The notes: a model not told the origin generated them from the letters alone. Positions 33,203 to 47,439 are shown, counted from the stretch's first letter. The stretch: 64,000 nucleotides of DNA from Streptomyces sp. NBC_00271 (GCF_036178845.1 NZ_CP108070.1:8680001-8744000), one strand, 5' to 3'. Program-made: numbers and translations.

Positions 33203-34609
33203 TCAGTTGGTGCCGTCGCCGCACTTGGGCTCGGCGGGCTTGTCCTGCCGAGCCGTTCGTGTCGGCGGGGACGGCTGGGTGCCGTCCTTGGCGACCGGCT
33301 GGAAGTAGTGGTCCAGCGCCCAGGCGGCCACGTGGGTGCCGACCCGGCAGCCGGCTACGTCCGCCGTGCGGGAGTGGACGCCGCCCCACACACGGGCGTC
33401 GACGACGTCCCGGTTGAGGCCGTCGGCGGACTCGTAGAACCGCGTGGTGCCGGTGGCCTCGGAGGGGACGTGGAGGTCGATGCGCGAGGTGCCGAGGACG
33501 CCGGTCAGGGCGCGTGCCACGGCAGCGGCGACGGTCGTATGGCCGGCGATGTAGTCCGGGTGTGGTGGGGTGAGGAGCAGCGGCTCCCAGGCCGGGTCTG
33601 CCGTCGTGGCGGGGTTGCCGTCGGTGTCGGCGAGACGGATGGCGGTGATCGGCCGCCAGGAGCCGTAATGGAACTTGGCGTCCCATGCCGTGACCACGGC
33701 ATCGGTCGCCGACGCGTTCACCGCGGCGAACAGCCGGGCCGTCTCGGCGATGCCGAGCCGGTGCCGGGCGGCGTGGTCTCGTACGGCCGTCTGGACCTGT
33801 TCGACCAGGTTGCCGCTGAAGAAGAGGGCGGTCTCGGTCTGCTGCGCGGTCCTGCCCGAGCCGGTCTTCGCGCCCATGGCCTTCACCTCCTGGACATCCT
33901 CGGCGTAGCGGGCCGAGGAGATGGCAGGTGGTCCGCCGGGGCGGAACTGCTGCGGGGAGGCGAGCAGGAGGGGGCGGAGCCTGGCGAGCCAGGTGTCGAT
34001 GAAGGGCTGGAACGCGGGCGGGGTGGGCCGCCAGACCCCTGGTGCCGGGGAAGCGGTGAAGGGAACGTTTGCGAACCTTCCGTCCCCTTCCCGGAGTTCG
34101 ATGATGCGGGCGGCGGCGCGCTTTCCGTAGTCGACGCCCCGGTCTCTGGCCTGACCGGCCGGAAGAGCGGCGAGCGAGCCCGCGTAGGCGGTGTCGAGCT
34201 GCTCCTTGAAGGCAGGGAAGTAGGCGAGCAGCACGTCGTGGGCCGCAGTGGCGGCGGCCGCCGCGGAGGATGCCTTGGCAGGGCCGCGTTCGTGCCATTT
34301 GTACAGGGCGTAGCCGCCTTCGATCCCCACCACGGCGTTGTACACGGCGACGGAGACGAACCCCTCCCAGATCGCCACCTGCCCGGAGGGGCGTGGGCCG
34401 AGGCTGGTCTTGATCGTGTCGGTGGCGATGGCGTTCCACTCGCGGACCACGGCTGCCGGGGCCGCCGCGGTCCGGGTGTGCGCGTCGGGGGGACTTGTCG
34501 CGGCGGTGAGCGTCACGAGGGAGGTGGCCGCGAGGGCGCAGATGAATCCCCGGACACGTGAACGCGGAGGAACGGGAAGAGGGGGCTCTTGATGCACAGC
34601 GTCCTCCAT
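33203..34609 (-). CDS. Secreted vanadium-dependent haloperoxidase family protein
   Basis: A 468-residue exported protein of the PAP2/vanadium haloperoxidase family. The signal peptide (RGFICALAATSLVTLTAATS) is followed by a helical domain and the three vanadate/phosphate-binding motifs: KFHYGSWRPITAIRLAD (Lys, Arg), PPHPDYIAGHTTVAAAVA (catalytic His, with AGH in place of SGH) and ARVWGGVHSRTADVAG (Arg and vanadate His). Either halide oxidation or phosphatase activity is possible. The ATG at 34609 is chosen because the sequence further upstream is not coding-like. Confidence 0.85.
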   Translation of the reverse strand: MEDAVHQEPPLPVPPRSRVRGFICALAATSLVTLTAATSPPDAHTRTAAAPAAVVREWNAIATDTIKTSLGPRPSGQVAIWEGFVSVAVYNAVVGIEGGYALYKWHERGPAKASSAAAAATAAHDVLLAYFPAFKEQLDTAYAGSLAALPAGQARDRGVDYGKRAAARIIELREGDGRFANVPFTASPAPGVWRPTPPAFQPFIDTWLARLRPLLLASPQQFRPGGPPAISSARYAEDVQEVKAMGAKTGSGRTAQQTETALFFSGNLVEQVQTAVRDHAARHRLGIAETARLFAAVNASATDAVVTAWDAKFHYGSWRPITAIRLADTDGNPATTADPAWEPLLLTPPHPDYIAGHTTVAAAVARALTGVLGTSRIDLHVPSEATGTTRFYESADGLNRDVVDARVWGGVHSRTADVAGCRVGTHVAAWALDHYFQPVAKDGTQPSPPTRTARQDKPAEPKCGDGTN

Positions 34610-34772
34610 GGAGTCGAGTGCCCAAGGCTTAGCAACGGCCCACGGCGGGAGCAAGACAACTCGCCGCGAACCGGACAGGCCTAGGGCGCCCTCGAACGCC
34701 GCACCGCCCGCTACGAGGAGATCACCGCCGGACGGACCTTGCACCCGCCCCTGGTGACCTTGGCCCGGAGTT

Positions 34773-35525
34773 TCATCGGGAGCCGGTGGCCGACGGCGGT
34801 GCCTCGACGACGAAGAACAGGAAGCAGGGTTCGGTGGAAAGGTCATGGAAGTCGTCGGGGAACAGCTCACGGGCGGCCGGGTCGGGCTGCGGCTCGCTGA
34901 TGACGGCCAGGCGGAAACCGGCGGTGGTGAAGGCATCGGTCATCGCGTGCAGCGGCTTGCGCCAGAACCTCATCGGGACGGACTGCCCGTTGAGCGTCCA
35001 GTCGAAGGTATAGCTGGTGGTCGCAGAGTAGTCGGGCCGAGGCTCCTGGAACGTGTAGGCCACGAAAGGGTGGTCCACCGACGCGGTCAGCCGGCCGCCG
35101 GGCCTGAGCACCCGCCGCAACTCGGCCAGCGTCGGCCCCCAGTCCTCCAGGTAGTGCAGCACCAGCGACGCGACCACGTCGTCGAACGCATCGTCGTCGA
35201 ACGGCAGGCGGTCGCTGAGGTCGACCACGTGCAGGGCTACGTCGTCACCGAGCCGCCGCCTTGCCAACGCCAGCATCCCGGCGCTGGCGTCGATACCGGT
35301 GACGACGGCACCGCGGTCGCGCAGTGCGGCGGACAGGGGGCCCGAGCCGCAACCGGCGTCCAGGATCCGGCGGCCGGCCACGTCTCCGGCGAGGGCCAAC
35401 ATCGCGGGCCGCGCGTAGTACGCGTTCACGAGGTTGTTCTCGGTTTCCGCCGCGTACGCCTCGGCGAAGCTGTCGTAGTCATTCGCCCGGGCCGGATCTG
35501 CGGGCTGGGCGAGGCTCCCGGGCAC
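34773..35525 (-). CDS. SAM-dependent class I methyltransferase
   Basis: A 250-residue methyltransferase: motif I RRILDAGCGSGPLSAALRDR, the acidic VTGIDASAGMLALARRRLGD, motif IV-like FDDVVASLVLHYLEDW and LRRVLRPGGRLTASVDHPFV. The C-terminal half forms a small-molecule pocket as in the UbiE-like group. Substrate unknown. A protein-like plus-strand remnant (ALERRTARYEEITAGR) lies just after its stop near 34690. Confidence 0.9.
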   Translation of the reverse strand: MPGSLAQPADPARANDYDSFAEAYAAETENNLVNAYYARPAMLALAGDVAGRRILDAGCGSGPLSAALRDRGAVVTGIDASAGMLALARRRLGDDVALHVVDLSDRLPFDDDAFDDVVASLVLHYLEDWGPTLAELRRVLRPGGRLTASVDHPFVAYTFQEPRPDYSATTSYTFDWTLNGQSVPMRFWRKPLHAMTDAFTTAGFRLAVISEPQPDPAARELFPDDFHDLSTEPCFLFFVVEAPPSATGSR

Positions 35526-35607
35526 GTCGGTTAAGTGTTCCTTCGTCGCAGCCTAGTAGTCACATGATCAGCCGGACAGGCCCTAGGCTGGTCGACGACT
35601 GGATCGG

Positions 35608-36933
35608 GTGACGGGGGCCGACACGGTGGCGTACAGGGCACGGCGCGGGAAAGAGCCCAAGCCTTCGGAGCGGGCCACGGAAGCCGCTGTTGACGAAGAA
35701 CTCCCACAACCGCTGCGGCGGGACAGTGACTTCGGCGTCTTCTGGGTCGCGCAGACCCTTTCGGTCCTCGGGGACTCCTTCGCCCTGATCGCCCTGCCGC
35801 TGCTCGTGCTGCACGCGACCGGATCCGTCGCGCAGATGGGCCTGTTGACGGCCGTCGGCGGGGCGGCCTCGGTCGTGGCCGGGGTCTTCGCCGGGGTCGT
35901 CGTCGACCGGGTGGACCGCAGGAAACTGCTCGTGACCTGCGACCTGGTCCGTATGGCGCTGTACTCGGTGATTCCGCTGGTCTGGGTCTTCGGACCGCGG
36001 ATCTGGCTGCTCTATGTGGTCCTGCCGCTGTGCGAGGCCGTCGGCATGCTGTTCTCCGTCGCCTACGTCACCGTCGTCCGCAACCTCGTCGGCGTCGAGC
36101 GGATCACGGAGGCCAACGGCAGGCTGAACGCGACCGCGGCGGCGGCCGGGGTGGCCGGTCCGGTGTGCGCGGGGCTGGTGGCGGCGTGGCTCGGGCCGGC
36201 CGCCGCCGTCGGCGTGGACGCGGCGAGCTTCGGTGTGTCGGCCGCCTGCGTCGGCTTCGTACGGTTCAAGGGCAGCACACGCCCCGCCCCGGGACCCGTG
36301 GCCGGAGCGGGAGCGGTCCGGCGGCTGTGGACGGATCTGCTCGCCGGGGTGTCCTTCCTGGTCCGGCATCCGGTACTGCGCGTGCTGACCGTTCTGCTGT
36401 CCTTCTTCAGTTTCCTGACACTCGGACTGAACGACTTGTTGATCTACCACCTCAAGCACGATCTCGGCCGCGACGACGCCGCCGTCGGCACCGTGTTCGC
36501 GGTCGGTGCGCTCGGCACGATCGCCGGGGCGCTCCTGGTGGCCCGGGTGCGCCGACGCCTGGGCTTCGGCCCGACCTGGATCGGTTCGGTGGCGGTGTGC
36601 GGATGCGCGCTGGCGGGTCTGGGCTGGGCCCGCAGCGTGCCGGCCGTCGCCGCCCTGACCGCGGTCTTCCTGGGCTTCGGGAGCGTGGCGGGCACGTGCT
36701 CCATGTCGCTGCGGCAGGAGGTGACTCCGGAGCATCTGCTCGGTCGGGTCACCTCCGCGTTCTGGACGTTGCACTACTCGGCGGCCCCGGCCGGCGCGGC
36801 CGTCCTCACCTGGGCCGCGGGGCGCCACGGCACGTCCGTGGCGGGCGCGATCGCGGGCGCCTGCTGCGTGCTCGTCGCCGTCCTGGCCCTGCTCACCCCG
36901 GTGCGCAGGCCCCGTACGGACGGGGCCGGATAG
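35608..36933 (+). CDS. MFS transporter (MefA/EntS-like exporter)
   Basis: A 441-residue MFS protein with 12 predicted helices: DFGVFWVAQTLSVLGDSFAL at helix 1, FAGVVVDRVDRRKLLV as motif A, and VVRNLVGVERITEANGRLNA in the loop typical of macrolide-efflux/EntS-type pumps (MFS_3). GTG start at 35608. Substrate unknown. It is convergent with a decayed MFS gene. Confidence 0.88.
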   Translation: MTGADTVAYRARRGKEPKPSERATEAAVDEELPQPLRRDSDFGVFWVAQTLSVLGDSFALIALPLLVLHATGSVAQMGLLTAVGGAASVVAGVFAGVVVDRVDRRKLLVTCDLVRMALYSVIPLVWVFGPRIWLLYVVLPLCEAVGMLFSVAYVTVVRNLVGVERITEANGRLNATAAAAGVAGPVCAGLVAAWLGPAAAVGVDAASFGVSAACVGFVRFKGSTRPAPGPVAGAGAVRRLWTDLLAGVSFLVRHPVLRVLTVLLSFFSFLTLGLNDLLIYHLKHDLGRDDAAVGTVFAVGALGTIAGALLVARVRRRLGFGPTWIGSVAVCGCALAGLGWARSVPAVAALTAVFLGFGSVAGTCSMSLRQEVTPEHLLGRVTSAFWTLHYSAAPAGAAVLTWAAGRHGTSVAGAIAGACCVLVAVLALLTPVRRPRTDGAG

Positions 36934-40244
<3,311 letters not shown>

Positions 40245-41126
40245 TCAGCCCTTGATGCCCGTCTGCGCGACCCCCTGCACCAGCCAGCGCTGGAGGAAGA
40301 GGAACACGAACACCAGGGGCAGGATGGAAATGGCGGTCGCCATGAAGATCAGATGGAAGTTGACGACCTGGTTGGTCATGTACGAGGAGAGCGCGATCTG
40401 CACCGTCCAGGCGCTCGGGTCCTGGCCGATGACCAGCGGCCACAGGAAGGCGTTCCAGCCGCTGATGAAGGTGATGGTCGCGATCGCGGCGAAGAAGTTC
40501 AGGGAGTTCGGTACGACGATGCGCCAGTACGCGCCCCAGTAGCCGAGCCCGTCCACGCGCGCCGCCTCCTCCAACTCCTTGGGGAACCCCAGGAAGTACT
40601 GCCGGAAGAGGAAGCAGGCGAAACCACTGAAGAGCACCGGAATGACGAGACCCCGGTAACTGTCCACCCAGCCCAGCGAGGAGACCAGTACGAAGCTCGG
40701 CACGAAGGTGACGGCGGGCGGCACCATCAGGGTCCCCAGGACCATGTAGAAGATCCTGTTGGCGTGCTTGTACGGGATACGGGCCAGGCCGTAGCCGGCG
40801 AGCGAGCAGACCAGCAGGGTCCCCACCGTGATCAGGACGGCCACGACCGCGGAGTTGAACAGGGAACGGCCGAAGTCGACCGTCGTGTCGTGGAACAGCT
40901 CGGTGAAGTTGCTCCACTGGGGGTTCGTGGGGAAGAACTTCCAGTTCTCTCCGGTGATTTCGGGGTCCGTCGACAGCGCGTTGCGGACGATCAGATAGAA
41001 GGGGACCAGGAAGAGCAGGGCGGCGACGCCGATGGAGACGTACAGGCCGGTGTTGCCGATGACGCTGCCGCGCTTGACGCGGCGCGGCTTGTCGACCGGA
41101 GCGACCGGAGGCACGGTGGCGGTCAC
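40245..41126 (-). CDS. Carbohydrate ABC transporter permease (MalG-like)
   Basis: A 293-residue inner-membrane permease with six hydrophobic segments. The ATPase-contact EAA loop reads EEAARVDGLGYWGAYWRIVV. The N-terminus is cytoplasmic and basic. The ATG overlaps the stop of the MalF-like gene (ATGA). No ATPase gene is in the operon; Streptomyces sugar importers commonly use the shared MsiK ATPase (family knowledge). Confidence 0.92.
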   Translation of the reverse strand: MTATVPPVAPVDKPRRVKRGSVIGNTGLYVSIGVAALLFLVPFYLIVRNALSTDPEITGENWKFFPTNPQWSNFTELFHDTTVDFGRSLFNSAVVAVLITVGTLLVCSLAGYGLARIPYKHANRIFYMVLGTLMVPPAVTFVPSFVLVSSLGWVDSYRGLVIPVLFSGFACFLFRQYFLGFPKELEEAARVDGLGYWGAYWRIVVPNSLNFFAAIATITFISGWNAFLWPLVIGQDPSAWTVQIALSSYMTNQVVNFHLIFMATAISILPLVFVFLFLQRWLVQGVAQTGIKG

Positions 41127-42085
41127 TTGTCGTCACCCCTTCCGAAGCCGAGGAACTTGCCCTGCACCAGTGTCACGATGAGGATCAGCAAGGTGAGGAT
41201 CACCGCGCCCGCGCTGCCTTCGCCGTAGTCCTGGCTCTCGCCGAGCGCGGTGTAGTACAGCTCGACGAGCGGCGGCCGGCCCCAGGTCGTCTTCGCCAGC
41301 AGGTTGTAGAACTCGTCGAAGGCCTGGTAGGCGGCGATGACCAACAGCAGGATCACCGCGGTCGAGGTGGCCCGCAGCTGTGGCAGGGTGATGTGACGGA
41401 AGGTCTGCCAGCCGGGCTTGGCGCCGTCGATGGCGGCGGCCTCGTACAGCTCGGGCGGGATGTTCTGCAGCGCCGCGAGGAACAGGATCATGTAGAAACC
41501 GGCCTGCAGCCACAGCCGCAGCGTCACGATGACCAGCCAGTACCAGGGCGGATCGGGGTTGGCGAGCCAGGCGATGTTCTCGACGCCGAACCAGCCGAGG
41601 ATCGTGTTCATCAGGCCGAAGCGGACCCCGCTGAACATCGACATCTTCCAGATCAGCGCGGCGGCGACATAACTGCACGCGGTCGGCAGGAAGAAGACGG
41701 ACCGGAAGAACGCCTTCATGAAGCGCAGCCGGTTCACCAGCAGGGCGAGACCCAGTGACAGCGCCCAGGTGGCGGGCACGATGAAGGCGGCGAACACGGT
41801 GAAGGTGACGAGCGAACCGGTGAACTTGCTGTCCTGCAGCATCTGCCAGTAGTTGTCGAAACCGACGAACTTGCTCGGCGTCACCGTGAAGCGCGCCTCG
41901 AAGAAGCTCAGCCAGAGGCTCCAGCCGATCGGCACGTAGACGAAGATCGTCAGGCCGATGAGGAAGGGGCTCGTGAAGAGCCAGAAGTTGAAGGTGCTGC
42001 TGCCCCGCAGCCCCCGCCGCGGCCTGGCCGGTGAGGCCTTGGCCGGGGCGGGGCGCGCGACACCGCGCGTGGTGGTGGTCGACAT
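41123..42085 (-). CDS. Carbohydrate ABC transporter permease (MalF-like)
   Basis: A 320-residue permease. Helix 1 is FNFWLFTSPFLIGLTIFVYV and the EAA loop is LYEAAAIDGAKPGWQTFRHI. It pairs with the MalG-like protein to form the membrane channel. It starts 30 bases after the solute-binding protein gene. The Ala/Pro/Arg-rich N-terminal tail is cytoplasmic. Confidence 0.92.
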   Translation of the reverse strand: MSTTTTRGVARPAPAKASPARPRRGLRGSSTFNFWLFTSPFLIGLTIFVYVPIGWSLWLSFFEARFTVTPSKFVGFDNYWQMLQDSKFTGSLVTFTVFAAFIVPATWALSLGLALLVNRLRFMKAFFRSVFFLPTACSYVAAALIWKMSMFSGVRFGLMNTILGWFGVENIAWLANPDPPWYWLVIVTLRLWLQAGFYMILFLAALQNIPPELYEAAAIDGAKPGWQTFRHITLPQLRATSTAVILLLVIAAYQAFDEFYNLLAKTTWGRPPLVELYYTALGESQDYGEGSAGAVILTLLILIVTLVQGKFLGFGRGDDK

Positions 42086-42114
42086 GTCGAAACCCGTCCG
42101 TCGGTCTCCGCCGG

Positions 42115-43377
42115 CTATCCGAAGAGCTTCTTGAGCTCGCGGTTGACGGTGGTGTCGGCCTGGTCGAGCGCGGCCTCCGGGTCACCGTTCTTGCGGACGC
42201 AGTTGGCGAACACGTCCTCCAGCGCGGTGATCATGGCCTGGGTCCAGCCGACGTTGTCGAAGTGCCCGAAGTCGTTGAAGAGCTTGACGCCCTCGGCGGG
42301 CAGGCCCGTCTTGAGCTTGGTGGCGGACGCGGCGATCGAGGTGCGCGGCGGGATGTGGAAGCCGTACGAGAGCGCGAAGTCCTCCTGGTACTTCTTCTGC
42401 TCGATCCACAGCCACTTCACGTACTCCTTGGCCAGGTCGGCGTTCTTGCCCTTGGCGTTGACGAACATCGACCAGCCGCCGTTGTAGACCGACTGCTTGC
42501 CGGAGTCCGTGACCTTCGGGAAGGGGAAGATCCCGAGGTCGTCGCCGAGCGCCTTCTGCATGACCGGCATGGCCCACATACCGCAGAACTGGATGGGGGT
42601 CAGACCCTGCACGATCGCGGAGGGGTCCCAGTAGTCGGTCGGGGCGTCCAGGAGCAGATGGCCGCTGGTGAACAGCTGGCGCATCTTCTTGATGCCCTCC
42701 TTGACACCCTCCGTGTGGTACGCGATCTGGTTCTTCGCGTCGAGGGTGTCGGCGCCGGCCGACCAGATCATCGGGCTGATGACCGCGTGCAGGTCGTTGC
42801 CGATGAACAGGCCCTTGACCTTGCCGGTGGTGAGCTTCGCCGCGGCCTCGATCAGCTCGTCGAGGGTGGTCGGCGGCTGGATCTTCGCCTTCTCCAGCAC
42901 GGACTTGCGGTAGAAGAAGAACTGCGGGTCGTCGATCATCCGGACGCCGTATATCTTCCCGTCCACCGTGTGCGAGGCGATGTCGGCCGGGTTGAAGTCG
43001 GACTTGACCGGATCGATGATGTCGCTCAGATCCGCCACCTGACCGCTCTTGATGAGCTGGATCTGCGGGTGGAACTCGAACACGTCGGGAGCGTTGTCGG
43101 TGAGCAGTGCGGAGAAGAGCTTGCTCTCGTAGTCCGCGCTGGTGATCCACTGCGTGTTCACCGCGGCCTTGTCATAGCCCTTCGCGTACCGCTTGAGGGC
43201 GTCCTCGACGCCGGCCTCCCCGTACGCGTGGAAGTACTGCTTGACGGACTTGCCCGAACTCCCGCCCCCGGAACGCCCGTTGTTGCTTCCGCACGCGGCC
43301 AGCGGCCCCAGCGCGGCCAGCCCCGCGGCGGCTCGCAGGACGGATCGACGGTCCCAGTTGCTGCTCATTGCCGACAT
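42115..43377 (-). CDS. Sugar ABC transporter solute-binding lipoprotein
   Basis: A 420-residue extracellular binding protein. The signal DRRSVLRAAAGLAALGPLAAC has both a twin-arginine pair and a lipobox ending at Cys, so Tat-dependent lipoprotein export is likely. The mature part shows the family pattern (VFEFHPQIQLIKSGQVADLS, YYWD-like PTDYWDPSAIVQG, MLxxG-like trinkets). It captures an oligosaccharide, probably a galactoside given the LacZ-like enzyme downstream. It is the first gene of the operon, behind a promoter with a palindrome. Confidence 0.92.
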   Translation of the reverse strand: MSAMSSNWDRRSVLRAAAGLAALGPLAACGSNNGRSGGGSSGKSVKQYFHAYGEAGVEDALKRYAKGYDKAAVNTQWITSADYESKLFSALLTDNAPDVFEFHPQIQLIKSGQVADLSDIIDPVKSDFNPADIASHTVDGKIYGVRMIDDPQFFFYRKSVLEKAKIQPPTTLDELIEAAAKLTTGKVKGLFIGNDLHAVISPMIWSAGADTLDAKNQIAYHTEGVKEGIKKMRQLFTSGHLLLDAPTDYWDPSAIVQGLTPIQFCGMWAMPVMQKALGDDLGIFPFPKVTDSGKQSVYNGGWSMFVNAKGKNADLAKEYVKWLWIEQKKYQEDFALSYGFHIPPRTSIAASATKLKTGLPAEGVKLFNDFGHFDNVGWTQAMITALEDVFANCVRKNGDPEAALDQADTTVNRELKKLFG

Positions 43378-43432
43378 GGTGACGTCCTTGTCTCTTGTAC
43401 GGCTGCGGCTCGAAATCGCTGTGCGGTGCGGG

Positions 43433-43461
43433 ACGCTAACCTTCGGTTAAGGCTTCGGCAA
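43433..43461 (-). promoter_or_regulatory. Sugar operon promoter with internal operator
   Basis: On the minus strand TTGCCG (-35, 43456-43461) and TAGCGT (-10, 43433-43438) are 17 bases apart. The palindrome TAACC-GAA-GGTTA (43437-43449) occupies the spacer and -10 edge, an ideal repressor site. The nearby ROK regulator is the obvious candidate. The -35 block AACCCCTTGCCGAA is nearly repeated at the ROK promoter. Confidence 0.65.
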
Positions 43462-43597
43462 GGGGTTGGACGAAGTCTGTTCGAAGCGTTGTCTGCGGTT
43501 CGGTCGGCCGAACAGGGGTGTGGGCGGGGCGAGTTGGCGCACCGCAGGCCCGGCGGCCCACGGTCCTCCAGAGAGCGGTGTGGCGGGGGGCGGTCCT

Positions 43598-44845
43598 CTA
43601 GAGGGCGGTGCGGCGCGGGACGGTTCTGCCGCCGGCGGGCTTCTGGCCCACCGGGTTCAGGGCGCCCTCCAGGGCGAAGGTCGCGGCGCCCAGGCAGACC
43701 GGGTCGGTGGGGATGGGGGAGAGGACGATCTCGGTGGCGGCCAGCGGCCGCCGCAGCGCGTGCCGGGCGACGGCCTCGCGCACCTCGCGCAGCAGCGGCT
43801 CGCCGAGCGTGGCGGCCACCCAGCTGCTGAGCACGACGACTTCGGGGTTGAGGAGGTTGATCAGGTCCGCGATGCTCGCGCCGAGATAGCGGGCGGTGTC
43901 CCGGACGACCTGGAGCGCCACCGGGTCGCCGGCGGCGACCCCACGGGACAGGGCGTCGATGGTGGCGGTCTGGTCGTCGGGATGCAGCAGCGGGCTCTGC
44001 GGGCTCGACTCCCGCAGGTTCCGCATGATCCCGGGCGCCCCGACGTACGTCTCCACGCAGCCGTGGTTGCCGCAGTGACACGGCCGCCCGTCGAGCACCA
44101 GCGTCGTATGGCCCCACTCGCCCGCGCTGTTGCTCACCCCCCGGTGCAGCCCGCCGCCGAGCGCGAGCCCGGCACCGACCCCCGTGCCCAGGTTGACGAC
44201 GACGGCGTCCCCGCGACCACGGGCCGCGCCGAACCACAGCTCGGCGACCGCGCAGGCGCGCAGCGGGTTGTCGAGGTGGAGGGGGTAGGCGATGTGCTCG
44301 GCCAGCAGGTCGAGCAGCGGCACGTCGTGCCAGTCCCAGTTCGGCGCGTACTCGGATATACCGGTGTCGCGGTCCACCTGGCCCGGCACGCTGACCCCGA
44401 CGCCCAGGACGCGCGCGCCCTCGACCCCGGCCTGCGCGACCACCGAGCCGACGGCCGCGGCGACATGCCCGACGACCTGCTCCGGGCGGCTCTCGCCGGG
44501 GCGCATGTCCTCGGTGGCGCGGGCGAGCACGTTCAGCGCGAGGTCGAACAGCTCCACGCGGACGTACGTCTCCGCGATGTCGACGCCGATCAACGCGCCC
44601 CCCGACGCGTTGACGGCCACGAGTCCCCGGGGGCGGCCCCCCGCGGAGTCCTCGAACCCGACCTCGGTCAGCATTCCGAGGTCGAGCAGTTCACCGACGA
44701 GCGTGGCGACCGTGGCCAGGCTCAGCCCGGTGGCCGCCGCCAACTCCTGCCGTGAGGTGGGGGACGCGGCGATGATCTGACGCAGCACCTCGTAGCGGTT
44801 CGCGGTGCGGATGTCGCGCGATGTCCGCTTCACCTGCTTTGCCAC
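43598..44845 (-). CDS. ROK family transcriptional regulator
   Basis: A 415-residue repressor: N-terminal winged helix (YEVLRQIIAASPTSRQELAA, ATGLSLATVATLVGELLDLG) followed by a ROK sugar-kinase-like domain with VVVNLGTGVGAGLALGGGLH and the zinc motif CHCGNHGCVETY. Sugar binding to the ROK domain is expected to release DNA. Start GTG with GGAGG upstream. It lies divergent in function but same strand between the sugar operon (downstream) and alditol oxidase (upstream). Confidence 0.92.
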   Translation of the reverse strand: MAKQVKRTSRDIRTANRYEVLRQIIAASPTSRQELAAATGLSLATVATLVGELLDLGMLTEVGFEDSAGGRPRGLVAVNASGGALIGVDIAETYVRVELFDLALNVLARATEDMRPGESRPEQVVGHVAAAVGSVVAQAGVEGARVLGVGVSVPGQVDRDTGISEYAPNWDWHDVPLLDLLAEHIAYPLHLDNPLRACAVAELWFGAARGRGDAVVVNLGTGVGAGLALGGGLHRGVSNSAGEWGHTTLVLDGRPCHCGNHGCVETYVGAPGIMRNLRESSPQSPLLHPDDQTATIDALSRGVAAGDPVALQVVRDTARYLGASIADLINLLNPEVVVLSSWVAATLGEPLLREVREAVARHALRRPLAATEIVLSPIPTDPVCLGAATFALEGALNPVGQKPAGGRTVPRRTAL

Positions 44846-44893
44846 CTCGGTCCTCCGTACCGCACAGCGGGGCTCGGTGGTCCCGGCGGCGCA

Positions 44894-44923
44894 AGGCTAT
44901 GGCCTGGCGAGGAGGTTCGACAA
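44894..44923 (-). promoter_or_regulatory. Probable ROK gene promoter
   Basis: TTGTCG (-35) and TAGCCT (-10) are 18 bases apart on the minus strand. The block AACCCCTTGTCGAA differs at one base from the one at the sugar-operon promoter. The upstream part overlaps the end of the alditol oxidase gene. Confidence 0.5.
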
Positions 44924-44927
44924 GGGG

Positions 44928-46238
<1,311 letters not shown>

Positions 46239-46383
46239 CTACCTCGGGGTGGGTCGGACCGGTGTCCCGGCCCCGTCCCCTGTCGCGTGTGGCGGGCTGC
46301 GGTTACGGTAAACGCGGTAGAGAGCGCTTGCCGTGTTGCTGTGTCGCGCTGTCCCGTAGTCGCCGAGCCGGAGGGTTGACGCC

Positions 46384-47391
46384 TTGCCCGAGCGTCCTGT
46401 GGCGATGTTCGCCATGTCCGCCGAGAATGTGCCGCAGATCTTTCCGTCCGAGGTCATGGCCCGACTGCGCGAGGTCGTGGACATCGATCCCGCGCTGGTG
46501 GCCGAGGACTTCTCGAGGCCTCATGTCCGCGAGGCGCTCGCTGGGACCGAGGTCCTGATCACCGGCTGGGGCTGCCCGCGGCTGGATGCGGCCACGCTGG
46601 ACGCGGCGCCGAAACTGCGTGCCGTGCTGCACGCCGCGGGCTCGGTGAAGGGCTTCACCACACCGGCGGTCTGGGACCGCGGCCTGCTCGTGTCCTCGGC
46701 CGCCGTCGCCAACGCGCTGCCCGTCGCCGAATACACCCTCGCCATGATCCTTCTCGCCGGCAAGGACCTCTTCGCCCACCGCGATCGGTTGCGTGCGCGG
46801 CGCTCCCCGCACGGGTGGGCCCTGGTTCCCGGGATCGGCAACTACGGGCGCCGCGTGGGCGTCGTCGGAGCGTCCCGCATCGGTCGCCGTGTGATCGAGC
46901 TGCTGCGCCCCTTCGATCTGAGGGTGAGTCTCACCGACCCGTACGTCGACGAGGGCGGGGCGGCCGAGCTGGGGGTTCCTCTCCTCCCGCTCGACGACCT
47001 GCTCGCCACCAGCGACATCGTCACCGTGCATGCCCCCCAGACCCCCGAGACCCGGCATCTGATCGGTCGCCGCGAACTCGGTCTGATGCCGGCCGGGTCG
47101 GTCCTCATCAACACCGCGCGGGGGTCGCTCGTCGACCACGACGCGCTGGTCGATGCGCTGCGGGCCGAGCGGGTGAGTGCGATCCTCGACGTCACCGACC
47201 CCGAGCCGCTGCCGGCCGACTCCCCTCTCTACGACCTCCCCAACGCCTTCATCACCCCCCACCTCGCCGGCTCCCAGGGCAACGAACTCACCCGCCTGGG
47301 CCTTTCGGTTCTTTCGGAGGCGGAGCGGGTTGTTGCGGGGGAGGGGGTGGAGTTCGGGGTGGATGTGGGGGTGTTGGAACGGGAGGCGTGA
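46384..47391 (+). CDS. D-isomer-specific 2-hydroxyacid dehydrogenase
   Basis: A 335-residue NAD-dependent dehydrogenase. The catalytic domain has Arg in VLINTARGSLVDHDALVDAL and His in FITPHLAGSQGNELTRLG; the Rossmann part is VGVVGASRIGRRVIELLRPF. It starts at TTG 46384 after GGAGG; an ATG at 46405 is an alternative. Substrate unknown; hydroxypyruvate or phosphoglycerate-type acids are typical. It is divergent from alditol oxidase and may act in the same carbon pathway. Confidence 0.88.
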   Translation: MPERPVAMFAMSAENVPQIFPSEVMARLREVVDIDPALVAEDFSRPHVREALAGTEVLITGWGCPRLDAATLDAAPKLRAVLHAAGSVKGFTTPAVWDRGLLVSSAAVANALPVAEYTLAMILLAGKDLFAHRDRLRARRSPHGWALVPGIGNYGRRVGVVGASRIGRRVIELLRPFDLRVSLTDPYVDEGGAAELGVPLLPLDDLLATSDIVTVHAPQTPETRHLIGRRELGLMPAGSVLINTARGSLVDHDALVDALRAERVSAILDVTDPEPLPADSPLYDLPNAFITPHLAGSQGNELTRLGLSVLSEAERVVAGEGVEFGVDVGVLEREA

Positions 47392-47439
47392 CGCGGCCCC
47401 AGACTTTCCTCGCCCCCGCCGCCCCTACCCATCCCATCC

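Noticed and set aside
34690..34800. Plus-strand coding fragment (ALERRTARYEEITAGR)
   Set aside because: Protein-like but startless and only about 35 codons; it runs into the methyltransferase antisense and cannot be assigned.
46290..46350. LacI-type operator (AGAGCGCTTGCC) between alditol oxidase and the dehydrogenase
   Set aside because: Only a loose half-symmetry is visible and no LacI gene is in the window.
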